This document shows positions 22,706-33,400 of a DNA stretch of 64,000 nucleotides, in pieces. The stretch's first letter is position 1; each line of letters opens with the position of its first letter. The DNA is from Portulaca oleracea. Taxonomy: Eukaryota > Streptophyta > Magnoliopsida > Caryophyllales > Portulacaceae. The position numbers and the translations under genes were made by a program. The notes below the pieces were generated by a model that was given only the letters and a program-made list of their open reading frames with translations, was not told the DNA's origin and made no database searches. The stretch spans positions 24,031,179-24,095,178 of the forward strand of contig CM055893.1 of assembly GCA_029582165.1 (NCBI GenBank), in the 5' to 3' direction.

Positions 22706-25700
22706 TGTAACACCCCCAGGTTACTAATCACCAAATTAAGCTAACTGACTACTTAACCTAATGATCAGCAACGGATAATCACTTGAGAGTACTACCGCCG
22801 CCCATGAAAATGGACTAGGCTAAGATTTCACACAACACGCCATGAGACTTTAACCAACAAATTATTAGACCACCATAACAAGACATTTCAAATCACCAAG
22901 GTAGAAGACTCTTAAGATTATACAACCAAAATAAGTGGAAGAATTAATATACAAACCATTCATAACCACACACCACAAGTCCAAAAGCCACAACAATTCC
23001 CAATCATTTCATCACACCCCTAACCCTTTTTCCTATAAAACTTCCACAAAAGCTTCGTGATCACCTGGATACCACCTAGGTTGTATTTGGGTTCTGAACG
23101 TCGGTGACTTTGCCCTTGCCTTTCCCTTGCGGCCCTAAAAGTAACGGACAACTTAAAAAGTGAGTTTACTCAGTACGAATACTACCGGAATTAAATAAAA
23201 AAAATAGTAAATAAAACTTTAACTTCGTTACCTCTAGGCGCGCGGCTCCATTTAGTAGATAATTCAAGTAAAGTTCGAAACAGAAGAGCTTAATAAGTCA
23301 ACTTACAAGGAATCACATTTTCGGTAACCCCCTGACTTCATGACACAAATACCTTAACTTAATAGGGTAACCGATCATAGGTTGGTTAGACGTGTAAAGG
23401 AATTAAATTTTCAATAGTAAACTTGCAAGGCTAGGAATACAACCAAAATTTTATAAAAGAGCATAAAATCATACAAAGCTACAAGAGTATTCAATTTAAA
23501 ACAAATACGAGAGTAAAAGTTCAACAAAGGGAGATGACATGATACGGTAGAACCTTAAACATGGGTGCCCCTACTTGCGATCATCGGCTTAGCCTCAGTA
23601 TGCGCATACCCAGACCGATCGGAAGGTCCGGATGGTGGATATCTATCCTACTGGCCAGATTTTCCTGGTGTGCATCTAAGGCACAAATAAATTCTCATGA
23701 GGTGCTCAAGGCACGTGAACATGTTGTGTACTAAAACACTATTTTCTTGGTGTGCTTTTACGCACATAACTCATGGGCGGGGCTTTACAACTTATGACAA
23801 TTTCTAATTTCTTGGAAAACTTTAACCATAAAGATAACCTTTAATTATAACTAGACATCAAACATTAAAAGAACCTTCTTCAAGCAAAATTAACTTATAA
23901 AAAGGCTTCTTAAAAAGTAACCCTTGACTTTTCGTACCCAAAGATAAACTAGGTGTTTACAAAAAAGGGGAAATTCCCTTCTTTAATTTCATAACACAAT
24001 ACTAGGTCTTAAAACATGGAACTACTTTCTAAAACCCGGAATTTTTATTTATAAAAGAGCCCCTTTCACAATGGCTTGTTAAGTAATAAAATTTCAGCAT
24101 GTAAGTATATAAGTAAGAACCACTTTAGCGCATAAATAAGATAATATGAGAATAAATAGCTTAAATACATGTTTAGCATAGAAGCTAAGTAGTACACGTA
24201 CCTGAAAACGGAAACCACCAACGAGCAAGGACTTGAACAGTGCACGAGCAACGATCACTTGAGAGAGAGAGGAAGAAATTTTAGAGTTAGACTTTCTCAT
24301 CTAGTTAGGAGAAGGGTCGGTTCGTAAACGAAAAGAATTTTCCTACATTTACAAGGAGGAAGGTAACTATTGCTATAGATATCAGATTGCCACATATGAG
24401 TACTTTTCGGAAAGCTTAGGACGCGCCCCACAACTTTATAGTTAACCCCAGAGCTAAAAACATGAACACAAGGGTCAAAACACTCACTTAAGCGATCTGC
24501 CCGAAATTTGAACAAGCCGGTTAGTGTTTTTCGGAACGCAATATCTTGAGTTATACTACTAAGTTTTCGACATATAAACTGTCTATGGAAAGCTCAAGAC
24601 TCAAACTTTAACTTATCTTTTCACCACCAAACGATTTAAGCTTGGGAAAAGGTCTACTTTTAACCCAACATAGGAGCAGCCCCTGACTTCTAATTCTGGA
24701 AAAATTTCAGAATTTATGTCCTTCAAACAAACACCTATAACTTGCTTATCCGACGTCATAAGAACGCATACTATACCATTCCGGAAAGCTTACACAGTCC
24801 TCTAAAACTTTCATGTTCCGACCCGACGCCATATCAACCTCTAACTAGGCGCAAACTAGGCATTTTCATTCTGCCGTCACTAAAATTCCAGATAATTCGT
24901 ACCTCCTGGAAAACACGAATCCAACCAGATGGAAACTTTAAGTTCAAAACTCACATGCATGCCTAAGTCTTTGTGATTTAGCCAAGGATTCTTCATAAAA
25001 CATCATGTTATCCCCATGTACATAGAAACTCAGCCTTAAGTAGTCAAAAGAACATCAAATACGTCTCTTTTAAACTCATGCATCCTCAAACCCATGTTCA
25101 CTTTCACCATCTAGCATCAATTTTCACATGCAACACCACAACACCCCTTTTTACTCCTTATTTACACCAAATCTATATATAAACATACACCTTGAATACT
25201 AATTTTTTCATACTAACACTGAGAATTAGACTTCTAAAACTACAGTGCATGCTTATTTTGATAGGAGGATTACTTGAAACAAACAAGATAACAAGGGTTT
25301 AGTCAAAACTCACCCACTCTCTTCCTTCCACTTTAGAGCCTTCCCTCTTTCCTTGAAGAATTCGCAAATACCACTCAAATCTCTGGATATAACATCATTT
25401 TATATAGAAAACTCAGATTATAATTTTAGATGTGACTAGAAAAAAAATGGAATGAGAGAACCAAAAGAAAGAGAATTACACTTGAAAATGGAGAAGGAGA
25501 GAGAAGATGATGATGATGGTGGTGCCGGTGGTCGGCGCCGGCAACGATGACCTGGCGGCGGACCTGGTGGCCGGCGATTGGCGGCGGCAGAGGGGGGCCA
25601 GGCGAGAGAGGAGGGAAGCCAAGGGGTCACAAACCACAAGTTACTTTGAATGATATTTTGAGTTTGAAATTCCCTCACTTTATACTCCCTCTTACATATA

Positions 25701-26180
25701 TATAATACTTGCTCAAATAAAAGCCCATCCTTCTCCCTCTCTTGTGTTTGGCCGGTCCAAATGGGTCCCCAAGGCCCAAGGAATTTTCCTCAATTTAATC
25801 TCCTATTCTTAACATTTATAAATCCCAATTCAATTGTCCAAAATATAAAACACATAGAAAACATAGTTCTTGATTTATTTCTCATAAGTAGCACCTTAAA
25901 ACATCTAATAAAATCATTCTAAAAAGAAGGCCTGGGTCCGATGAGGGTATTTTTAATTTTAGTCGAGTAGAGATATTATAAACGGCGAGGAATTCTTAGA
26001 AGATTAGAAAAGGAACGTGTGGCACTGTTCAAGTCATGCAAAAACGCACACTGGTTATAAAAATAAAGAAAATAAAGTAAAATCATAAAGGGGAAGAAAT
26101 AAGGACCACGCGTTAATCACAATGGGATTTTTCTTGATTAACGACGTTAATCACACGTATTAAAGAGGGATTTTTCTTGA
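22706..26180 (-). repeat. right (5') LTR of Tekay
   Basis: Starts TGTAACACCCCC in plus coordinates and runs 3475 bp. The outer end stops at TTTTTCTTGA instead of continuing to the TTGTTACA end seen in the other LTR at 16621-16628. Near the edge (about 26113-26140) a stretch that should match the left LTR is replaced by a second copy of the adjacent TTAATCACA...GGATTTTTCTT segment, another filler-like scar. Confidence 0.85.
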
Positions 26181-26255
26181 GTAACAACAAGGCAGGAAAA
26201 ATGGTTAGTAAAGGGCTAGCAAAAGGGGTCATATTGTCAGGTGGCTTTTGGCTTT
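26181..26255. repeat. 75-bp duplication flanking the Tekay insert, right copy
   Basis: Partner of 13706-13781. After it the Athila-type internal sequence continues (CTGGCTACAAG). Confidence 0.85.
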
Positions 26256-26981
26256 CTGGCTACAAGATGGGCCTCAATCATATTAACACAATGCACAAGT
26301 CAATGCAGTTTCAAAGAGAGTCGAATCAAGTTCTAGAGATGCAAACATGATAAGGTCAAACTCAAAAGAAAATGAGACGATAAAAATGATAGTCTTTTAG
26401 GCTCAAAAAGGTCTCACGGGCTAACCTATCACAATCACAAGCAACTGGTTCCTTTGATGTACCAAAGATAAGAACTTCACTATCATACACTTGAATCGAT
26501 CAAGACCAGATGAATCACAAACAAGACAAGCAACCTAAATCAAACAAACAACCAAATCTTTCCTATCATCTACATCAAGCCAAAAATTTCATGAGTACAC
26601 ACTTGCAATGACAATCCAAACACACCTCATAAAGGCGAAAGACTATACTAATTTTTTTTTTAAAACTTTTAGCAAGAAAACCACTCCTATATGCAACCTA
26701 GACGCAAATTCAAAGCCTAACAAACACAAAAAGAAACTAACGAATATGCAACTATAAACGTCAGTCTCAATCAAGCACATGATTTTAAGACAATCAACCC
26801 AAACCCCCCCATGCTTGGACAAAGCAGTGTCCGTAATGCATTTCGAATAAGGGTAGCATGCACAAGAGGGAAACGACATAATGCATCACACTCTAAAAAA
26901 AAAGTAAAAACAAAGAAAATTAAAGGAACGAAATAAAACCTAATAAAGCAATTAAACGCTTGGGTTGCCTCCCAAGAAGCA
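26256..26981 (-). other. internal non-coding part of the Athila-type element
   Basis: Lies after the single ORF on the element strand. No ORF is credible. A GCATGGGGGGG block near 26802-26814, preceded by GGACACTGCTTTGTCC, resembles the true polypurine tract of the element at 12774. Confidence 0.5.
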
Positions 26982-28151
26982 CTAGTTTAACGTCTTTAGC
27001 AAGATGAAACTTACCTCAGATGCAGTTAACGCCCTTAGAAGCTTGTCAAACTCCGCAGCATGCGGTTCACAAGCCTGTATATAAGAGAGCAACAAAATAC
27101 TCATGGCAAAGAATGTTAGTTGCACTCTCTCAAATAAGTTAAAAGTACTAGAAAAATCATAAGAATCAAAATAAGTTGTCCACATGATTTTTCTAGCTGA
27201 GTCCTCTAGGCATTTACATTATGGATCAAGATAGGGATGAAACCCTCCTAAAGTGCCTAAGGACAAGTCGAGAACATTGTTAATCCCCTCAATAACAATT
27301 GCATCACAAGAGTCAACCGCACATCCCAAATCAACATGAACATCAATAATGTTTTCACAAGGAATGGTCTCCTCAACGGTCTTAGGGGCAAGAGAAGGTA
27401 ATGAACAAAGCATAGAAGCATGAAGTACGTCTTCAGATTCCTCGCTTCAAGGATCCAATCCACACAAAAACTCCTCACAAGCCTCCTCATCAATAGCATC
27501 AATTAAATCATGACAAACATTATCATCATACCTAGCATCAAACCCATGGGAGTCACTCACCTCAAACCCCGTCGACTGAGAAAAAGGTAAAGGTACATTA
27601 TGAAAAGCAAAGACACCATCAGTAGTGTCTCTAGGTAAGCTAGGATGAGATGGAGCAACAGTTGGCAAAGATGACTTAGAAAGGTCAACTATTCCCTCTA
27701 TTTTCTCTAGACAAGCTTCCAACTTATCTCGTTGCTCTTGCATTTCCCTCATGAAAATATCAAGTTTGGCTAAACTAGGGCTTGTAGAATCATCATGGTC
27801 ACGATAATTACACGAACGACAAGGATGCACACAATAGGGTTGAGTATATAATCTTGCATGAGATGCACAAGGATTGGAGTAAGAGTAACTAGATGCACAA
27901 TAATAATTATCAAAATCAAGTGTATCACGTTTAAGCCACTCAAGCAAACTCCAAGCTTCCTCGACAGTTTTAGCATAGAAACCAAAATACTCTAGTAGAG
28001 TACGAGTCTCTCTATTCACCCCCTCAGCAACAATGTCAAGAATATCTGATTTCCCAGGCACAACACCACGTGGAACAGGACATGCACGTAATCGCTCAAA
28101 ATAGTTTCAAAATAATTCCTGCTCAAATTGGGGAAAATCAAGAATTGCCAT
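26982..28151 (-). pseudogene. gag-like ORF of the Athila-type non-autonomous element
   Basis: One frame of 390 codons with three in-frame stops (about 28108, 27446 and 27215) and no frameshift. It starts at ATG 28151, 125 bp after the PBS. The N-terminal part has RLRACPVP, VNRETRTLLEYFGFYAKTVE and AWSLLEWL, the pattern of the C-terminal gag region of Athila/Tat elements. A Cys/His-poor middle follows with a coiled stretch (REMQEQRDKLEACLEKIEG), and the C-terminal part ends LDKLLRAL-like in EFDKLLRALTASE. The C-terminal half has no name that I know but is shared with 8231-9110. A role in packaging is plausible by analogy with gag. It may have been functional until recently, as only stops interrupt it. 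Confidence 0.65.
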
Positions 28152-28275
28152 TTTTTTTGTTTTTTTTTATTTTTATAAAAAGATCAAAGACAAAAAGAAA
28201 AGGAAAAAAAAGAAAAAAAACAGAAAACAGCTTAGTCAACCTAAGAGGTTCATTTACCGACTGCTAGGGACAGAG

Positions 28276-28293
28276 TCCCCGGCAACGGCGCCA
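28276..28293 (-). promoter_or_regulatory. primer binding site, tRNA-Asp type
   Basis: On the element strand TGGCGCCGTTGCCGGGGA, the PBS typical of Athila elements. Six bases separate it from the LTR end CTGTCA. Confidence 0.88.
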
Positions 28294-28299
28294 AAAACT

Positions 28300-29690
28300 T
28301 GACAGAGCCGCAAGCGCACGGTGTACGTAGTAGCATGTCAAGGTCGATTCCACAGAGACTCAATTAGCAGCTTAATAATCTAATCTCTATCGCAATTGCT
28401 AAGCCAATCAGGTTTTGGGTTTTGAAAGGTTTTAGAACACTAATAAAACTAATAAAGCAAGGAAATTAATCAAGTGTTCTAATCAAGACAGAAAGATTTT
28501 TAGGAAGATGCTAACCTAACAACTTGTTCGATTACAAAAACCTAGTTTGCACAATCACACATTCAAGAACGAATCAAGGATCGACAACCTAATCAACAAC
28601 TTTCGTGTGCCTTTTAGGTTAAACAGAATTGAAGGTCTCGAAAAGTCAGGTTATCTAATGATTCCCTAGTTCACTACTCCTTTCTTAACTTTCGCGAACC
28701 TAGGTAGACAGGTTGGTAGTCAGGTTACTCTAATTCACCTTTCAGTATTTCTCTGGTTAATCTCAAATTACAAGCATTTTAGGCCTAAAGAACACTCATA
28801 AACATGGAAAACACAACCTTCTATTGATTCAAATCAAGAATTCATGCACAAACTAATAACATTCAATCAAACTACATCATTTTGGGTTACAAAACCCTAG
28901 AATCCAAATAAATTACTCACTCATGTTCAAGAAAATTACGACACAAGTTCCAAACCTCATGATTAATTCTCAAAACAAAGAAAGAAATCAAAAAGAGATA
29001 CAAACTACAAGGAATACGGCCGTTGAGCCTTTCGATCCTAGAGTGGAGTCTTCCTCGTGAGCGTTTATGATTTCTTCCCGAATCTCGATCTTCGCTTTTC
29101 TTCGAATCGATCTCAATCTTGAATCTTGATGTAGGTTTGATGAGTGGAGGGATTTATTAGGGTTTTTTCTCTCCCAGGGTGGATGGATGATAGATGGATA
29201 GTGAATGAATTTAATGAATGGGTGAATGATGATATAACCGTCACTCCTCTCTCTTTTCCGCACGCAAAACGGCCATCAACTAGGCGCCACGGACCGTGGC
29301 AGTCACCACGGGCAGCCCTGGTGGCTGCTGCCTCTGCTTCCTCTTCTTTCTTTCGCAAAACAACTTGGGCACAAGAAGATTGCTTGCCACAGACCGTGGC
29401 AGTCACCATGGGCAGCCCGTGGTGGCTACTGTTCGGTCATTCCTTGCTCGGTTTTGTCCCAAATTTGAGCCACGGTCTGGGTTTGACATGGGGAGCCCTG
29501 TGGTAACTTCAATCTTGCCAGAAATTGAGAGAAAGTTGGTGTTTTGGCCTCAAAATCTACAAATTCACATCAAATACAAAAACACCAATGGTAGTAGGAA
29601 AATTGCAATAAAAATCAAGGTTCACACATAAAATTATTCCTAGTTCCCTATCGAATACTCCTAAAACATAGTCATGAAACGCAGTTATAA
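28300..29690 (-). repeat. 5' LTR of the Athila-type element
   Basis: Collinear with 11330-12773. It lacks about 50 bp between short repeats (GACAA/CAACCTAAT). The outer end is TTATAA where the other LTR has TTATCA, so the expected terminal TG is mutated. U3 inverted repeats lie at 29287 and 29389. Confidence 0.87.
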
Positions 29691-29695
29691 GTTAG
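29691..29695. repeat. target-site duplication GTTAG, right copy
   Basis: Partner of 11325-11329. Confidence 0.85.
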
Positions 29696-30413
29696 GGTTT
29701 CCCTTCAAAAGTCACGATCTAAGCTTTTAAGTGTTTCTCTTTTATGTAAATAAAGTGTACATGTTGTACTTTCTTTTATTCTTATTTTTGCATGTTTAAT
29801 GAAGTAATTCTATAAAGTTCTCATTTATCTTTTTTCAAACTTTAACAAAAGCACACTTAAAACTTTTAGTAGAGTCTTTCCTTTTGTGAGAGAGAACTCA
29901 AAAGGTTCCTTCCTTTCAAGTTCGTAGTCTTATTCCCGGATCAATTCTTAGGTTTTGCAGGTGGAGTCTTTGTTGTGTTTCTTTTTGGTTTTGTCTTAGC
30001 TTTTCCCTTAAAAAGTCGGGTGACGACTCCCAATTCTAACCAAAGCACATCGGGTTGCATAAACTATGATAAAACATGGTTTTACAACGTGCCGATGCAA
30101 CTTTAAGAATTTTCTTTATATCTTTCTTAATAATATTTGCATAAATCGCTTTCTTCCGAGCCTAACATTTAAATGAGAAAATTGGGTTAAATTTAGAAGA
30201 GTTTGGAACAATGGACATTCACTCTTAAAGGTTTAATTCAATGACTCATAAAATGCACAAGGGAAAGTGATTTTACAAATATTATTCCTGAAATGTGTAA
30301 TTAAAATCCCTTAAAGAGTTTTCCAAGGTTCAAACCCCAGAACAAACCACCAAATCACACCCCCAATTTGCGTGGATGCTCGGGAGCCTGAACGGCGAGG
30401 AAAAATGTCAACA
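29691..30413 (+). mobile_element. Tat/Ogre-type 5' LTR, second part
   Basis: Continuation of the LTR that begins at 9872. It ends GGCGAGGAAAAATGTCAACA, with a PBS seven bases later. The last 516 bp (from 29898) is also the first part of unit 1 of the tandem array. Confidence 0.75.
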
Positions 30414-33400
30414 GGATTTTTGGCGACTCCACTGGGAGTTTTTCTTAAAGTGGGTAAAACTTGAAAAAAGTTTAGTGTGCTTTAAAAAATTTGGAAGGAA
30501 GATAAATTTTTACTTTATAGTATTAAGTCATTGTTTTTAGGTATAAATACATTGCATACACCGGGCTACCTCTTGGTCACGTATGTGGGCTAAGTTGGAC
30601 TTAAAGCGGCGGTTTAGGTTTTCACTATAACTACAAAAAATAACCCATGGGATGCCGGACCGGCTATACTCTATTGGTGGCTTTACACCGAGGGAGCATT
30701 AGTCACCACATCCACTCATGCATCACTCTCCGAGGTCTCCACACGAACCGCGAAGAGCAACACCCCATACATTTGAGTTGCCTTTACAACGAGAATGCAC
30801 CGGGTCGAGTATATGAGCCGATAAGATTTATCCAGCCAATAAACCCTTTTTGTACATAGAGCCTTGGTTAGAATACCCTTGTTCATGTGTATGCTATGTG
30901 CTATGTGTTTCCTTTTGTTGTAATGAGTCGATCCAAGTTTAGAGTTGTTGTCTTCGTCCATATAGTAATCATTGGGATGAGAAGGGTCATGTTTACAAAC
31001 TAGGCTAATTAACCTCAAAAGTTATAGTTAACCCAGTGGTTGGACCCATTTATCTATAAAGGTTGATTCTCTTGGTTCATAAAGTAAACTCAAATCGCCT
31101 CCGATGATTCAATATGGCCCTTTACGACATCTTCTTAACGAAGGTCCAATAAACCTAATTAAAGTCAAAAGGTTCCTTCCTTTCAAGTTCATAGTCTTAT
31201 TCCCGGATCCATTCTTGGGTTTTGCAGGTGGAGTCTTTGTTGTGTTTCTTTTTGGTTTTGTCTTAGCTTTTCCCTTAAAAAGTCGGGAGACGACTCCCAA
31301 TTCGAACCAAAGCACATCGGGTTGCATGAACTATGATAAAACATGGTTTTACAACGTGCCGATGCAACTTTAAGAATTTTCTTTATATCTTTCTTAATAA
31401 TTTTTGCATAAATCGCTTTCTTCCGAGCCTAACATTTAAATGAGAAAATTGGTTAAATTTAGAAGAGTTTGGAACAATGGACATTCACTCTTAAAGGTTT
31501 AATTGAATGACTCATAAAATGCACAAGTAAAGGTAAAGTGATTTTACAATTATTATTCCTGAAATGTGTAATTAAAATACCTTAAAGAGTTTTCCAAGGT
31601 TCAAACCCCAGAACAAACCACCAAATCACACCCCCAATTTGCGTGGATGCTCGGGAGCCTGAACGGCGAGGAAAAATGTCCACATGATTTTTGGCGAGTC
31701 CACTGGGAGTTTTTCTTAAAGTGGGTAAAACTTGAAAAAAGTTTAGTGTCCTTTAAAAAATTTAGAAGGAAGATAAATTTTTACTTTATAGTATTAAGTC
31801 ATTGTTTTTAGGTATAAATACATTGCATACACCGGGCTACCTCTTGGTCACGTATGGGGCTAAGTTGCACTTAAAGCGGCGGTTTAGGTTTTCACTATAA
31901 CTACAAAAAATAACCCATGGGATGCCGGACCGACTATACTCTGTTGATAGCTTTACACCGAGGGAGCATTAGTCACCACATCCACTCATGCATCACTCTC
32001 CGAGGTCTCCACACGAACCGCGAAGAGCAACACCCCATACATTTGAGTTTCCTTTACAACGAGAATGCACCGGGTCGAGTATATGAGCCGATAAGCTTTA
32101 TCCAGCCAATAAACCCTTTTTGTACATAGAGCCTTGGTTAGAATACCCTTGTTCATGTGTATGCTATGTGCTATGTGTTTCCTTTTGTTGTTATGAGTCA
32201 ATCCAAGTTTAGAGTTGTTGTCTTCGTCCATATAGTAATCATTGGGATGAGAAGGGTCATGTTTACAAACTAGGCTAATTAATCTCAAAAGTTATGGTTA
32301 ACCCAGTGGTTGGACCCATTTATCTATAAAGGTTGATTCTCTTGGTTCATAAAGTAAACTCAAATCGCCTCCGATGATTCAATATGGCCCTTTACGACAT
32401 CTTCTTAACGAAGGTCCAATAAACCCAATTAAAGTCAAAAGGTTCCTTCCTTTCAAGTTCGTAGTCTTATTCCCGGATCCATTCTTGGGTTTTGCAGGTG
32501 GAGTCTTTGTTGTGTTTCTTTTTGGTTTTGTCTTAGCTTTTCCCTTAAAAAGTCGGGTGACGACTCCCAATTCGAACCAAAGCACATCGGGTTGCATGAA
32601 CTTTGATAAAACATGGTTTTACAACGTGCCGATGCAACTTTAAGAATTTTCTTTATATCTTTCTTAATAATATTTGCATAAATCGCTTTCTTCCGAGCCT
32701 GACATTTAAATGAGAAAATTGGGTTAAATTTAGAAGAGTTTGGAACAATGGACATTCACTCTTAAAGGTTTAATTGAATGACTCATAAAATGCACAAGTA
32801 AAGGGAAAGTGATTTTACAAATATTATTCCTGAAATGTGTAATTAAAATCCCTTAAAGAGTTTTCCAAGGTTCAAACCCCAGAACAAACCACCAAATCAC
32901 ACCCCCAATTTGCGTGGATGCTCGGGAGCCTGAACGGCGAGGAAAAATGTCCACAGGATTTTTGGCGACTCCACTGGGAGTTTTTCTTAAAGTGGGTAAA
33001 ACTTGAAAAAAGTTTAGTGTGCTTTAAAAAATTTGGAAGGAAGATAAATTTTTACTTTATAGTATTAAGTCATTGTTTTTAGGTAAAAATACATTGCATA
33101 CACCGGGCTACCTCATGGTCACGTATGGGGCTAAGTTGCACTTAAAGCGGAGGTTTAGGTTTTCACTATAACTACAAAAAATAACCCATGGGATGCCGGA
33201 CCGACTATACTCTGTTGGTGGCTTTACACCGAGGGAGCATTAGTCACCACATCCACTCATGCATCACTCTCCGAGGTCTCCACACGAACCGCGAAGAGCA
33301 ACACCCCATACATTTGAGTTGCCTTTACAACGAGAATGCACCGGGTCGAGTATATGAGCCGATAAGCTTTATCCAGCCAATAAACCCTTTTTGTACATAG

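Larger units (their letters stand above)
13782..26180 (-). mobile_element. Tekay/Del chromovirus, nested, both ends truncated
   Basis: A Ty3/gypsy element in minus orientation with long LTRs (left 13782-16628, right 22706-26180), an initiator-Met-type PBS and gag, protease, reverse transcriptase, RNase H, integrase and a chromodomain-like C-terminus in the usual order. Large LTRs and the chromodomain place it in the Tekay (Del) clade. The left LTR lacks about 790 bp of its PBS-proximal part, and the right LTR lacks roughly nine bases of its outer end. All enzymatic ORFs carry stops, and gag has an internal deletion. It lies inside the Athila-type element between two copies of a 75-bp host segment. 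Confidence 0.88.
11330..29690 (-). mobile_element. Athila-type non-autonomous LTR element with nested Tekay insert
   Basis: The two LTRs (11330-12773 and 28300-29690), a PBS, a polypurine tract and the 5-bp duplication GTTAG define a complete insertion in minus orientation inside a Tat/Ogre LTR. Without the nested Tekay element its internal region is roughly 3 kb and codes only for one gag-like ORF with no protease, reverse transcriptase or integrase. It is therefore non-autonomous, in the manner of LARD elements. The PBS type and the gag-like N-terminus point to the Athila lineage, so an Athila helper is the likely source of enzymes. The LTRs differ by scattered substitutions and one deletion of about 50 bp, so the copy is not very recent. 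Confidence 0.85.
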
